Positions 33,313 to 43,295 of a stretch of 64,000 nt of DNA are shown here, piece by piece. The notes beneath the pieces are model-generated. The model was not told where the DNA came from and made no database searches. It saw only the letters and a program-made list of their open reading frames with translations. Origin of the DNA: Pseudanabaena sp. UWO311 (GTDB lineage: Bacteria; Cyanobacteriota; Cyanobacteriia; Pseudanabaenales; Pseudanabaenaceae); contig NZ_SJEE01000001.1 of the NCBI RefSeq assembly GCF_006937785.1, forward strand, positions 124,001 through 188,000, read 5' to 3'. The position numbers were made by a program, and so were the translations under genes. How positions within the stretch are numbered: position 1 is the first letter of the stretch; every line of letters starts with the position of its first letter.

Positions 33313-35216
33313 TAAGTGCGATCGCGAGGTGGAGTAGATGCAGGAATTGGTGAATTACTGCGATCGCGAGATGGAGTAGGTGCAGCGCTAGGAGAAGTAT
33401 TTGGGGAAGGCTTTACATCTTGAGGTGATGGTGAGGCTGATTGCTCAGGCAGAATTGGTATTTTAGATATCACTTCTTCAGGATGACTTGGCGGAATCCC
33501 TTCACTGACAATAATGTCTTCGATTACTGTCTTGACAATTGGAGCCGCAACAGTAGAACCAAATGCATCTGCTCCAACAGGTTCATCAATCACAGCCAAC
33601 ACCACATAACGAGGCTCCTTCGAGGGAAAAATACCAACAAAGCTAGTGATCTTAGCATTGATATAACCGCCACCAGTAGTTGAAGCCTTTTGAGCAGTAC
33701 CAGTTTTACCAGCAATCCGATAACCAGGAATACGTGCAGGTAAACCAGTCCCCTTCTCGACAACATTAGTCATCATTTCCACAACCCTCTGAGCTGTGGC
33801 AGGCGAAATGACTTGTCGTGGGGTTGGTAACTTCGGTTGATAATACTCTTCGCCTTCATCATTAATTAAACCTTTGACCACATGGGGCGTAAGTAACTTG
33901 CCACCACTGGCAAGAATGCCTTGCAATTGCACCATCTGAATCGGTGTGAGCGAAAATCCTTGTCCAAAAGAAGCCGTTGCTGGCTCGATCACATATTCAA
34001 TGAACTGCTCTTGAGGCTTGAGAGTACTGGAGGTTTCCGCAGGTAGATCAATGCCAGACATATCTCCCAGCCCTATACGCTCTAGCCAACCATAATAAAC
34101 CGATGGCTTCATGCGTTGGATGATATGCACCATGCCCACATTGCTCGATCGCTCTAGGATTTGGCTAATACTAAGAGAACCAACCGCACCAACTTGATCG
34201 TAGTCAAAGTTAGCCACAGGCCAGCCGCCAATAGTAAGCGCTCCTTCATCATTAAATACAGTGTCTGGCTGAATCGCTCCTGCTTCGAGTGCGATCGCAA
34301 CATTAAGAGGTTTAAATGTTGACCCTGGTTCATACAGGTCAGAAACAGCCCAATTCTTGAAGAGTTTGACATCTGACTCATAATAGCGATTTGGATCATA
34401 AGTTGGCTCAGTCACTAGTGATAGCAACCCACCATCCCTAGCATCCATAACGATCACCGAGCCACGTTTTGCGCCAAACTTGACCATCTGTTGCTTGAGG
34501 ATCTGCCGAGCGGTGCGTTGAATACGGGAATCAATCGTCATTTGTAAACTAGTGCGATCGCTTTGCAGCATTCCCGCAGGAATACGGTTAGGAATTAACT
34601 TGCCGTTACCATCTTGGGCAACTGATGGCGCTTGATCGGTACGCTCTAATAATTTTTCTTGACTAAGTTCGATTCCCGCTTGACCGCGATGATCGACATT
34701 CACATAGCCGAGTAGTTCCGCTGCGAGATCCTGCTGTGGATAAAGTCGATGCCGCTGTTGGACAAGATCTAACCCATCGAGACCCAAGCTAAAAATTAGA
34801 TCAGCTTTTTCCTCGGATAGCCAATATTCGACTTGCGTAGAAGTAGTATCACGGGTAAGAACACTGAGCAATTTATCTGCGGGTCGTCTGAGGATTGGCG
34901 CAAGTTTTTCAGCGATCTCTTCAGGTTTCTTTTTGTAAAGATGAGGATGCGCAAATAATGTGTATACAGGACGATCTAAAGCTAAAACTGCACCTTTGCG
35001 ATCGGTTATAGTGCGACGAGGAATAAATGGTCGCATGGTAAACATTTGCTGCCTTCGGGCTTTTTCGAGCAAATCAGGCGATGTGATCACCTGTAAGTAT
35101 ACTAAGCGCACAATTAAACCAACCATCGACAGCGCCAAAATCACCCAGATCATTACAGTTCGGCGTTTGAATAGATTAATTTTGGCAAGATCTTTGGGCA
35201 GAAGCGATGGGGTCAT
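33312..35216 (-). CDS. ftsI: Penicillin-binding protein 2/3 type transpeptidase (FtsI-like)
   Basis: A 634-residue class B PBP that cross-links septal peptidoglycan. One membrane anchor (~20-42), a dimerization/pedestal region with RRTITDRKGAVLAL, then the transpeptidase: PGSTFKP (~299, catalytic Ser), SSN (~358) and GKTGTAQ (~508). After the enzyme there is a Pro/Ser-rich, low-complexity tail of ~55 residues ending with a repeated RDR-x-NSPIPA/PPRDR pattern, encoded partly by HIP1 repeats. It lies 22 bp downstream of murD on the same strand, the usual division/cell-wall gene pairing. Confidence 0.94.
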   Translation of the reverse strand: MTPSLLPKDLAKINLFKRRTVMIWVILALSMVGLIVRLVYLQVITSPDLLEKARRQQMFTMRPFIPRRTITDRKGAVLALDRPVYTLFAHPHLYKKKPEEIAEKLAPILRRPADKLLSVLTRDTTSTQVEYWLSEEKADLIFSLGLDGLDLVQQRHRLYPQQDLAAELLGYVNVDHRGQAGIELSQEKLLERTDQAPSVAQDGNGKLIPNRIPAGMLQSDRTSLQMTIDSRIQRTARQILKQQMVKFGAKRGSVIVMDARDGGLLSLVTEPTYDPNRYYESDVKLFKNWAVSDLYEPGSTFKPLNVAIALEAGAIQPDTVFNDEGALTIGGWPVANFDYDQVGAVGSLSISQILERSSNVGMVHIIQRMKPSVYYGWLERIGLGDMSGIDLPAETSSTLKPQEQFIEYVIEPATASFGQGFSLTPIQMVQLQGILASGGKLLTPHVVKGLINDEGEEYYQPKLPTPRQVISPATAQRVVEMMTNVVEKGTGLPARIPGYRIAGKTGTAQKASTTGGGYINAKITSFVGIFPSKEPRYVVLAVIDEPVGADAFGSTVAAPIVKTVIEDIIVSEGIPPSHPEEVISKIPILPEQSASPSPQDVKPSPNTSPSAAPTPSRDRSNSPIPASTPPRDRT

Positions 35217-35237
35217 GACTATATTTTGGCAAAATTC

Positions 35238-36641
35238 TTAGCGAAATTCCTGACAAAGCTTTTGGCAAAGTTGGCGGAAGCGATCGCCACGCTGCTCGAA
35301 GTTAGCAAACTGGTCAAAGCTAGCACATGCAGGCGAGAATAGCACAGTTGGCAAAGGCTGGCTAGGGTGATTATGGGCACGACTGTGGGCAATATGGGAT
35401 GCTTGTTTGACCGCGTTTTCGAGATTTTCTACGATTTGATAGTTTTTAAACCCTACGTCTTTGAGCATGTCGGCAAATAAAACCGCCGCTTCACCAATCA
35501 ATAATACTGCGATCGCTCTTTGATGGATTTGCTCTAGCCATGCACTGGCATCACCTTGCTTCGGCTGACCTCCAGCAATCAATACGACAGGTGGTTTTAC
35601 CGCTCTTAGTCCCACTTCCGCTGCATCATAATTTGTAGCTTTGCTGTCATTAATAAAAGCAATGCCTTCATAAAAACAAATATGTTCAAGGCGATGTGGC
35701 ACACCTTGAAAATTGGAGATCGCCAGATCGATATGCTTAGACTCAATCCCAGCAATCCTTGCCGCCGCCACTGCCATCAATAAATTTTGACGATTGTGCT
35801 CACCCAAAAGCTGCCAATGGGCGATTGGGAAAATAGGCTCGCCACGAAACTTGACCCATCCATCAGCAATACAAGCCCCATCGGCAATCGCTTCTACCAC
35901 ATGCTCATCAATACCCGTCCAGATTGCTTTTGGCCACATCGCCGCTCCAAAATTGACTAGATATGGATCATTACCATTGAGGATTATGTTGGTAGATTGA
36001 TCGATTAAACTAGCTTTGATGTTGCGATATGCCTCAAGAGTATAGTGACGATTGAGGTGATCGGGGGTAAAGGTAGTCCAGACACCAATTTGGGGTTTGA
36101 CAGTTTGAGCTGATTCGATCTGATAGCTACTCAGTTCGGCAATAATCCAATCAGGAGTAAATTTTTGCTGTAGTACCTGTAAAGCGATTTCGCACGCGGG
36201 AAAACCAATATTGCCGCAGGCGATCGCATTTAGCCCCGCAGCTTTAAAAATTGACGCTGTCAGCGATGTGACCGTAGTCTTCCCATTAGTCCCTGTGATG
36301 CCGACCCAAGGAACATGTTTAAGATAGCGCCAAGCAAGCTCAATCTCACCGATCGTATCAATACTTAGCGATCGCGCCTGTTCAACTTCTTGCCGATCCC
36401 AAGGCACACCTGGACTAACAGCCACGAGGTCTACATTTTGCCCCGATTCAATTAATCTGGCAAAGTCAGGAAATCCTCCAAGCTCAACTGCAATTCCTTC
36501 CGACTCTAAAACTTGCTTACGTTGCTCTAAGCTGGGACTAACACTGCTATCACTAACTGTCACTTGCCAGCCATCAGCTTTAAGCAATTTTGCCGCAGAA
36601 ATTCCAGACTGTCCCAGTCCCAGTACATACGCTTGATGCAT
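35238..36641 (-). CDS. murD: UDP-N-acetylmuramoylalanine--D-glutamate ligase
   Basis: A 467-residue Mur ligase that adds D-Glu to UDP-MurNAc-Ala in the cytosol. The N-terminal Rossmann part starts AYVLGLGQSGISAAKLL. The ATP site is GITGTNGKTTVTSL (~110-123). ELSSYQIE and the FTPDHLNRH motif with the conserved His-Arg region are present, and FINDSKATN marks the C-terminal domain. Normal length. It precedes ftsI with a 21-base gap and is likely co-transcribed. Confidence 0.96.
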   Translation of the reverse strand: MHQAYVLGLGQSGISAAKLLKADGWQVTVSDSSVSPSLEQRKQVLESEGIAVELGGFPDFARLIESGQNVDLVAVSPGVPWDRQEVEQARSLSIDTIGEIELAWRYLKHVPWVGITGTNGKTTVTSLTASIFKAAGLNAIACGNIGFPACEIALQVLQQKFTPDWIIAELSSYQIESAQTVKPQIGVWTTFTPDHLNRHYTLEAYRNIKASLIDQSTNIILNGNDPYLVNFGAAMWPKAIWTGIDEHVVEAIADGACIADGWVKFRGEPIFPIAHWQLLGEHNRQNLLMAVAAARIAGIESKHIDLAISNFQGVPHRLEHICFYEGIAFINDSKATNYDAAEVGLRAVKPPVVLIAGGQPKQGDASAWLEQIHQRAIAVLLIGEAAVLFADMLKDVGFKNYQIVENLENAVKQASHIAHSRAHNHPSQPLPTVLFSPACASFDQFANFEQRGDRFRQLCQKLCQEFR

Positions 36642-37049
36642 GGCGATCGCTTGATTGATAAATTTATTAAATTAAAAAGTTAATATCCAAGGATACAGGA
36701 ACTTGCGTAAGTAATTTAGGCAAAACCTTAAAACCCATGTTGCCCGCGCAGCGGGCAACATGGGTTTTGAATCTGAGGTTTATTTATATCGAAATGTCAG
36801 AATTATTGAGTCGGGCTTTATGCTACACAATAATTTGAGCCTTAAAGTTTGAGCCTTAAAGATAGTGGGCAAGTAGTAAGCTCTCTGAGTATTATTTTTG
36901 ACATTGTTGCGAAGCACACTCAAGAGTCACAACAGGAAGCGGTATGTTGTTAATATCTTTAAAAAGACAAGCTAATTTACGGGTTACTGAGAAGCAAACC
37001 CAAAATTATCCTGTCTTTGACATTTCAAAACTGTTAAATATGTTTACGT
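36642..37049. other. 408-bp spacer between divergent murD and the chemoreceptor gene
   Basis: It contains the palindrome at 36730-36768, a 14-bp exact tandem duplication of TTTGAGCCTTAAAG (36834-36847 and 36848-36861) and a possible 38-codon frame (36944-37060). Promoters for murD and the PilJ-like gene must lie here. Nothing else was recognised. Confidence 0.65.
36730..36768. repeat. Perfect palindrome, 18-bp arms, GCA loop
   Basis: Arms 36730-36747 and 36751-36768, core GCCCGC-GCA-GCGGGC. It is 5' of both neighbouring genes, so it is not a terminator for either. Confidence 0.95.
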
Positions 37050-37060
37050 ATGGCGAATAA
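36944..37060 (+). CDS. Possible 38-codon leader frame upstream of the chemoreceptor
   Basis: ATG at 36944 follows AGGAAGCGGT, a plausible ribosome site, and the frame ends at 37060, overlapping the next ATG (37050) by 11 bases. The peptide (MLLISLKRQANLRVTEKQTQ...) has no recognised homologue. It could be a translation-coupling leader or chance. Confidence 0.3.
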   Translation: MLLISLKRQANLRVTEKQTQNYPVFDISKLLNMFTYGE

Positions 37061-38675
37061 ACCTCCCTTTTCAAGCAAAAAAGCGAATGCAAAAAGAAAG
37101 AGGAAGGCTGCCGTTGCTGCTGCCCCTATATCCAGACAAGCTTCAAACAAGAGTAGTTGGTTAAATAATTTACCGATTAGCTCCAAAATTATCTTTGCGA
37201 TCGGTTCAACTAGCTTTCTATCATTAATTGGCTTTGTGATTGCCTCTTTGTATCTAAACAGTCACCTTGCGGCGATTGTTAACCAAGAGGCACAAAGGCA
37301 ACTATCCGATGCCACATTATTTGTGTTTGGCTTAGGGACTATCTTGATTGCGGTTAGTTCATTAATTGGTTTGTTTATTGGTAATACCCTTAGCAAAAGG
37401 ATTCAGGGTCTAGAAGCGATCGCTAGACAATACTCCTCAGGCAATTTTGATACATCTGTAGAGCTTGGTGCACGGGATGAAATTGGTAAGCTAGCTGAAG
37501 TTTTTAATCAGATGACTTTTAACCTTGCGCAAAACAAGCAAGATCAATCTACTGCCAAGATTGAAGCCGAAGCCCAAAATGATATTTTCCAAGATGAGAT
37601 TTCTCACTTGTTGGATGTGGTTTCGGAGCTTGAGATGGGAGATCTAACAGCTAAGGCTGAAGTGAGTCCACATGCGACAGGTTTGATTGCAGATACGCTC
37701 AATCGTCTCTCAGAGCAGCTAGCTGAAGTACTTGCGGCAGTTTTGCAGACCGCGCAGCAAGTTACACTGCGTACCGATCGCCTTGAGAAATTAGCGATCA
37801 CGGTATCTCAGAACGCTGAGCAGCAGGAATCTTTGGTGGTGCAAGCCCGTTTAGGAATTGAAGATGTAAACCAATTGGCTCAAGAAGCAGCTCAACTAGC
37901 GATCGCGGCTAACAAAGCTGTGCAGAGGGTACGCTCAGCTGTACGACAAGGGGAGGAGCAAATTATTTACTTGACAGCATCAATTGAGTCGCTACAAGCT
38001 GCGACCGTACAGATGGTGCAAAGGATTAAAAATCTGGGCGAATTCGTGGCTCTTGCCAAACAATTTGTGTTGGATCAAAAGCGTCTTGCCTCCCTAACTC
38101 AGGTGTTGGCGACCAATGCCTCGATGGTAGCGGCACGGGCGTTAGAACAACGAGATCCTGAACAATTTGTCTCTGTGGCAAGAGAATTTGAAGCGATCGC
38201 CTCGCAGGTAAATAACTTGGCAACCCAAACCAATCAGGGGTTAGTAACTTTGCAGCAACGGACGGGATTTGTTGATGTAGTCGTGTCGGGTATTGATCAA
38301 GATGTTCGCGATGTAAATAGCCTTGTGTCCGACTTTACGAATAGTGTGAATAGTTCAGAACAGTCATTTACCAATATCGCAACTGTAACCGAAGAGTTAT
38401 CAGAAATTGGTATGGCAGTTACTGATTCTTCTCAATCAATTGCTGAAGCCGTAAAATTTAGCTTGGCATCGATTCAAGATATTGAATCGATTGCTGAACG
38501 TTCTGCTTCTCAAGCGCAGTTTACTCGTGATCAATCAGGCAAGATGGGAATGCTGGCTCGTCAGTTACTAGAAAGGGTACAGTTTTTTCGTTTGCCGCCA
38601 ATGCTGGAAACAGAGGACATGGAAATTGACGAGATGGAGACTCTTGAAATTGAGGGATTTCAGGCTGTGAGCTAA
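37050..38675 (+). CDS. PilJ-like methyl-accepting chemotaxis protein
   Basis: A 541-residue chemoreceptor. A basic cytosolic leader (KKANAKRKRK) is followed by two membrane segments (~47-70 and ~88-110) with almost no periplasmic domain between them. HAMP follows (~110-160), then a long coiled-coil signalling hairpin with the tip-type sequence LATNASMVAARALEQ (~350-365). Gaps and heptads fit the PilJ type that works with type IV pili. Lack of an external sensor domain suggests it senses internal or membrane signals, or partners. The CheA-like gene follows after 51 bp. Confidence 0.88.
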   Translation: MANKPPFSSKKANAKRKRKAAVAAAPISRQASNKSSWLNNLPISSKIIFAIGSTSFLSLIGFVIASLYLNSHLAAIVNQEAQRQLSDATLFVFGLGTILIAVSSLIGLFIGNTLSKRIQGLEAIARQYSSGNFDTSVELGARDEIGKLAEVFNQMTFNLAQNKQDQSTAKIEAEAQNDIFQDEISHLLDVVSELEMGDLTAKAEVSPHATGLIADTLNRLSEQLAEVLAAVLQTAQQVTLRTDRLEKLAITVSQNAEQQESLVVQARLGIEDVNQLAQEAAQLAIAANKAVQRVRSAVRQGEEQIIYLTASIESLQAATVQMVQRIKNLGEFVALAKQFVLDQKRLASLTQVLATNASMVAARALEQRDPEQFVSVAREFEAIASQVNNLATQTNQGLVTLQQRTGFVDVVVSGIDQDVRDVNSLVSDFTNSVNSSEQSFTNIATVTEELSEIGMAVTDSSQSIAEAVKFSLASIQDIESIAERSASQAQFTRDQSGKMGMLARQLLERVQFFRLPPMLETEDMEIDEMETLEIEGFQAVS

Positions 38676-38726
38676 TGTTCGAGCATAATCACAAATTGAT
38701 AGCGAATAGCGAAATGACAGCAAATT

Positions 38727-41381
38727 ATGGCAAATTCTGAATTTGATGATTTACAATTGCAAGAAGAACTGCGTAATCTATTTGAATTAGATACGCAGAA
38801 GTATTTGCAATTATATGTGGATACTGTACATCAGCTAAATGCTGCCAATTGGCGTGAAGATATTCAGCAGCTATATAGGTGTGTGCATACGATTAAAGGT
38901 GGTTCTGTAACTGTAGGATTTCAAGCTGTACTTCAAGTCTCCACCATATTAGAGGATTTACTTTCCGATCTTCGCTATCTCGATATTGCGCCACCTTTAG
39001 CTGACGGGGAATTAGCTAAGTCTCTGATCGAAGCTGGCGAACTGTTGATTGGCTCTGTCCAGATGGGTGAAAAAAGCGATCCTGATGCAGCGATGAAGTA
39101 TATTCAAACCTTGCGCGATCGCATTCAATCCGAATATCTTCCTGAATGGAACGAAATGCGCCAAGTTCAGCAAGAATTTGCTGATCAAGGTTTTGATTTG
39201 GTCATTCTTGAGCTAGAAATGGCAATTGAAGATTTGCCACTTACAGGGGAAGTCCCGACAGAGACTGCTGAGATCGCCAAGCAAACGGTTGCCCAGTTGC
39301 AGGAAATTGGTACAGAAATTAATTTGGCGACTACTTGGCATGATTTTTTGCAAAAGGGTAGTGAATTATGCGATCGCCTAGATTGTGAGTTATGGCATAC
39401 AGAATGGATGCCATTTCTGCAAAAGGTCAAAGAAAGCGCTCGTCAGGGAGGAATTTTTGAGGTTGAGCAAGAATCAATTATTTCATCTTCTAATATAGAA
39501 TCTGGATTAATCGCTGGCAATGATGTTTCATCTTTCATTAATTCTCAAGTTTCTCTTACGACAGATATTCAAATCCCTGTGCCACTTGATCGCCTAGAGA
39601 GATCATCTCAATATCTAGTTGAGACATTAATGGCAACTCGCGCCACGCAAGGATTTTACCAATCTGTTTATGCGAATTTATTACCATTAGTCTCACTTGC
39701 TCAAAATAGTGTGCAGTACATTACCCAACTGCGGGAAGTCCAAGATGATTACGCATTATTAGATTCTTCTGGAGAACAGGATGGTCTGAAGATTGAGCGC
39801 TATCGTCAAGGCTATACAGCAATTAACCGTTTATTGGAAATCAGTCTGCGTTTGATAGAGTTAGGCTCAGAAACAGGCGAATCGGCAAGGCGAACTGCTG
39901 ATAGCATCCAAGTTCTTGATCGCAGCTTGCGGAATCTCCAGCAAACCATCGAAGAAAGTCGTCTTATTCCATTCTCAACACTAGCTTTTAGATCGAGAGG
40001 GATTTTACGAGATCTAATGACTAGAGTTGGTAAAGTTGTTCAATTCACGATTATTGGCGAACAATTGGAACTTGATGCCGGTACACTTCGTAGTTTAGAA
40101 CCTGTGGTACTTCATTTATTGCGTAATTCCTATGATCATGGGATTGAAGATACACCGAATCGAGAGCAATCTGGCAAACCTTTACAGGGGAAAATCGAGC
40201 TGTCTCTAAAACGACGCGGTAGTATGTTTGACCTTAGCATTCGTGATGATGGCAAAGGAATTGATCCTGATCTCATTAGTCAAATTGCCAAATCCAAAGG
40301 ACTGCCACTTACCGATACCAGTACTTCTGAGCGTCTCCTCAATGTACTATGCCAATCTGGCTTTACTTCTACTACGGTCGTTAGCGATATTTCAGGTCGG
40401 GGCGTAGGGATGGATGTAGTAGCAAGCCAAGTTGCACTAATGAATGGCAAGCTCAGTCTTGTGTCCCAAATCGGTAAAGGTACAGCTTTCACAATTCAAG
40501 TCCCTGTTCCACATTTGTTTGTACGATGTATGCTCTTGCAAGCAGGCGATCGCACTTTTGCGGTTCCTACTTCCGAGATTTACACAACTACTTTGATGGA
40601 GGGTTTGCTCTGGCAAAAGACAGATCGTTCTGACTATACAATTGAAGTGCAAGAAGATTCGGGTAAAGTACCTGCGATCGATCTTTATCAATATTGGCAA
40701 GGTCAAACGGAAACCAGAACGATCCTGCCATCTGCGATCGCAGTGAGAACGAAACAATCAGGTAGCGATCGCGGTATTTGGTTGATTGCTGACACCTTGA
40801 TTGGTCAGAGTGATTTGCTGGTGAATCCAATTCCAGCGCCTTTGTTTGCGCCGATCGGCTTAATCGGGATGAGCCTGATGCCTGATGGCAAACTTATTCC
40901 TGTAATTGACGCACTTTCCTTTGTCGAAGTCTTCTTCTCCTCGGATGCTGAACGACTCACAATTTCTAGTTCTCAATCAAATGCTTCCTTCCTCGAACTA
41001 TCCAGCGATCGTCAGATTTTAGTAGTTGATGATGCGGCACTAATGCGGCGAAGAATTGAGAGCAGCTTATCACCGCAAGGATATGAAATTACAACTTGCG
41101 ATGATGGGATGGATGCTTGGCAATGGTTGCTACGGTATGGTCAACCAGCTTTGCTAATTACTGATATTGAGATGCCACGTATGGATGGATTCACGTTGAT
41201 TGATCGCTGTCGTCAAGCAGGATTGGATATGCCAATCCTTGTGATTTCATCACGTCTTGCGGAAGAATGGTCTCGCGAGACAACTCGTCTTGGTGCAACT
41301 GATTATCTCACTAAAGGTTTCTCGACATCGGAGCTAGTGAATAAAGTTAGCTCTCTACTCAAATTAATAGCTTGTGACTAA
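38727..41381 (+). CDS. CheA/PilL-like hybrid kinase (Hpt-ATPase-CheW-REC)
   Basis: An 884-residue chemotaxis kinase. Hpt at 1-105 with the phospho-His in CVHTIKGGS (His54). ATPase: HLLRNSYDHGIE, DDGKGID and SGRGVGMDVV (~455-560), followed by a CheW-like coupling domain (~595-740) and a receiver (~760-880: ILVVDDAALMRR, LLITDIEMPRMDG, YLTKGF). Only one clear Hpt is visible, fewer than in many PilL proteins. With the PilJ-like gene it forms a two-gene unit; no cheW, pilG or pilH lies next to it, so partners must be elsewhere. Probable control of type IV pilus motility or phototaxis. Confidence 0.92.
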   Translation: MANSEFDDLQLQEELRNLFELDTQKYLQLYVDTVHQLNAANWREDIQQLYRCVHTIKGGSVTVGFQAVLQVSTILEDLLSDLRYLDIAPPLADGELAKSLIEAGELLIGSVQMGEKSDPDAAMKYIQTLRDRIQSEYLPEWNEMRQVQQEFADQGFDLVILELEMAIEDLPLTGEVPTETAEIAKQTVAQLQEIGTEINLATTWHDFLQKGSELCDRLDCELWHTEWMPFLQKVKESARQGGIFEVEQESIISSSNIESGLIAGNDVSSFINSQVSLTTDIQIPVPLDRLERSSQYLVETLMATRATQGFYQSVYANLLPLVSLAQNSVQYITQLREVQDDYALLDSSGEQDGLKIERYRQGYTAINRLLEISLRLIELGSETGESARRTADSIQVLDRSLRNLQQTIEESRLIPFSTLAFRSRGILRDLMTRVGKVVQFTIIGEQLELDAGTLRSLEPVVLHLLRNSYDHGIEDTPNREQSGKPLQGKIELSLKRRGSMFDLSIRDDGKGIDPDLISQIAKSKGLPLTDTSTSERLLNVLCQSGFTSTTVVSDISGRGVGMDVVASQVALMNGKLSLVSQIGKGTAFTIQVPVPHLFVRCMLLQAGDRTFAVPTSEIYTTTLMEGLLWQKTDRSDYTIEVQEDSGKVPAIDLYQYWQGQTETRTILPSAIAVRTKQSGSDRGIWLIADTLIGQSDLLVNPIPAPLFAPIGLIGMSLMPDGKLIPVIDALSFVEVFFSSDAERLTISSSQSNASFLELSSDRQILVVDDAALMRRRIESSLSPQGYEITTCDDGMDAWQWLLRYGQPALLITDIEMPRMDGFTLIDRCRQAGLDMPILVISSRLAEEWSRETTRLGATDYLTKGFSTSELVNKVSSLLKLIACD

Positions 41382-41410
41382 TTGAGCTTTTGAATCAGGT
41401 GATGTTAGCT

Positions 41411-41467
41411 CAAAAACCAAGAATGGATTGGCTGCGCGGAGCGCAGCCAATCCATTCTTGGTTTTTG
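41411..41467. repeat. Perfect palindrome, 27-bp arms, GGA loop
   Basis: Arms 41411-41437 and 41441-41467, core GCTGCGC-GGA-GCGCAGC, 29 bp after the kinase stop. Arm sequence is closely related to those at 43181 and 57694, and it is followed by the same GATTTGTCCTAA context as 43181. Confidence 0.96.
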
Positions 41468-41601
41468 ATTTGTCCTAAGACAAGTGACATTAGCTATACA
41501 TTGCTAAGCAGTTAATCCTAAAGATTCGTACAAAGTGTGTAAAGTCTAGAAGCTAGTAGAGATGGAGGCATATCTATTTCTTTAGGGTGAAAGGATTATA
41601 A

Positions 41602-41640
41602 GCAAATATAAAGACATGCATTGCATGTCTTTATATTTGC
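41602..41640. terminator. Perfect palindrome, 18-bp arms, ATT loop
   Basis: Arms 41602-41619 and 41623-41640, core CATGC-ATT-GCATG, 18 bp beyond the stop of the convergent CNNM/CorC gene. Confidence 0.88.
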
Positions 41641-41658
41641 CGATATTGCCGATATTTT

Positions 41659-43005
41659 TTATGTTCGTTTAAAATTACTTCTTGGTTCTTCGTCAGTGGG
41701 TACTATTGGCGGCGATAAATTAACTAGTACTTTATCTACTCGGTTGCCATCCATATCCACGACTTCAAAGCGCATTCTCTCCCAAGTGAAATGTTCACCA
41801 ACCATGGGAATATGTCGAAGATAAGTCATCATCAGCCCACCAAGAGTATGGTAATTGTGTTCTTCTTCATAGGGGAGCTCTTCAACTTCGAGAATCTCTT
41901 TGAGGCGATCGCTAGAAATCATGCCATCGATTAGCCAAGAACCATCTTCTCTTTGCATAGCATCGGGATCACCTTGACGATCATTTGATGGCAGATCCCC
42001 AACGATCGCTTCGAGTAAATCTGTAAGGGTTACTAGCCCTTCAACACCACCATACTCATCGGTCACCATTGCGACGCGATCGCCAGATTGTTTAAACTGC
42101 TCCAAGACACTCAAAGCACTTGCAGTCTCGGCAACATATAGAGGAGGACTACTAGCTTTGACTAAATCGATGGGAGTACCATTGAGACTAGCGTTGAGAA
42201 ATGCTTTGATCTCAACAATACCTACACAATCATCAAGATTTTCTCTTGCAACAGGAAAGCGGGAATGCCCACTGTTTAAAACTTCGCGCTGTGTTTCTTC
42301 AAAAGGCGCATCAACATCGAGCCAGTCGATTTCTGTGCGTGGAGTCATCAGAGATTTAATGGGGCGATCACCTAAACGAAAAACACGCTCAACCATGTCA
42401 TGTTCCGCCTCCTCAAACATGCCTGATTCGGCTCCTTGAGCAATCATCACCTTAATTTCTTCTTCTGTAACTTGCGATTCTTCAGTTACCTGAATTCCTA
42501 ATAAACCAAGTAAAGCTTCTGTTGAAATACTTAGTAAATACACAACAGGAGTACCAATATTGGCAAGAAATCGCATCGGTGGCGCAACTGCACAGGCAAT
42601 CTGCTCAGCATTGCTCATCGCTAATCGCTTAGGAACAAGCTCGCCAACTACTAGAGAGAGGTAAGTGATGATACCAACCACGATCGCAAAGCTAATGGTT
42701 TTGCTATAGGGTTGTAACAAAGGGACGGTATCGAATGTCTGCTGCAAAGTTTGAGCGACGGTTGCACCACCCAATGCACCGCTTAAAATTCCGATTAAGG
42801 TAATCCCTATCTGAACGGTTGACAAGAAATTTGTGGGTGAAGCGATCAATCTTAAAGCTGCTCTGGCTTTTGCATTTCCTTCCTTTGCCCATTGCTCTAG
42901 GCGCACTTTGCGAGCAGATACGATCGCTAGCTCGGACATCGAAAAAACACCATTGACAAGAATTAGTAAAATGATGAGTAAAGCTTCAGAAGCGACGGAA
43001 GACAT
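41659..43005 (-). CDS. CNNM/CorC-type transporter (DUF21-CBS-CorC_HlyC)
   Basis: A 448-residue membrane protein. Residues 1-190 are the DUF21/CNNM domain with four membrane helices (LLIILLILVNGVFSMSELAI at the start; YLSLVVGELVPKRLAM). Two CBS domains follow (~205-335; MTPRTEIDWLD, DEYGGVEGLVTLTDLLE), then the CorC/HlyC domain (~355-435). Relatives are linked to Mg2+ or Na+/Mg2+ export and nucleotide sensing through CBS; 'hemolysin' is an old family name. Complete and typical length. Confidence 0.93.
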   Translation of the reverse strand: MSSVASEALLIILLILVNGVFSMSELAIVSARKVRLEQWAKEGNAKARAALRLIASPTNFLSTVQIGITLIGILSGALGGATVAQTLQQTFDTVPLLQPYSKTISFAIVVGIITYLSLVVGELVPKRLAMSNAEQIACAVAPPMRFLANIGTPVVYLLSISTEALLGLLGIQVTEESQVTEEEIKVMIAQGAESGMFEEAEHDMVERVFRLGDRPIKSLMTPRTEIDWLDVDAPFEETQREVLNSGHSRFPVARENLDDCVGIVEIKAFLNASLNGTPIDLVKASSPPLYVAETASALSVLEQFKQSGDRVAMVTDEYGGVEGLVTLTDLLEAIVGDLPSNDRQGDPDAMQREDGSWLIDGMISSDRLKEILEVEELPYEEEHNYHTLGGLMMTYLRHIPMVGEHFTWERMRFEVVDMDGNRVDKVLVNLSPPIVPTDEEPRSNFKRT

Positions 43006-43180
43006 TGTTTTGGGGCAGAACGACTTTATAGGAATCGTTTGTGAAATTTATTAATAGTAGATATATATTCTCATACCAAATTTTGTGTCAAGTTTCTTAA
43101 GACTAATAATAAAGGTCGCAATTATAATTTAAAACCCGATTTTGTGGTTTGTATAGCTGTCGGCAAGTTTACTAAGACAT

Positions 43181-43235
43181 AAAACCCAAGAATTGGTTGG
43201 CGGCGCGGAGCGCCGCCAACCAATTCTTGGGTTTT
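43181..43235. repeat. Perfect palindrome, 26-bp arms, GGA loop
   Basis: Arms 43181-43206 and 43210-43235, core GGCGGCGC-GGA-GCGCCGCC. It is nearly identical to 57694-57764, but a stem pair differs compensatorily (GGTTGGC/GCCAACC here, GATTGGC/GCCAATC there). Confidence 0.96.
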
Positions 43236-43245
43236 GATTTGTCCT

Positions 43246-43278
43246 AAAAAGGTGTGTCACTTTGTGACACACCTTTTT
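43246..43278. terminator. malQ terminator hairpin
   Basis: AAAAAGGTGTGTCAC (43246-43260) and GTGACACACCTTTTT (43264-43278), TTT loop, 17 bp beyond the malQ stop on the minus strand. A- and T-runs at both ends fit an intrinsic terminator. Confidence 0.9.
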
Positions 43279-43295
43279 TTATTGGGTTGAGGTAC

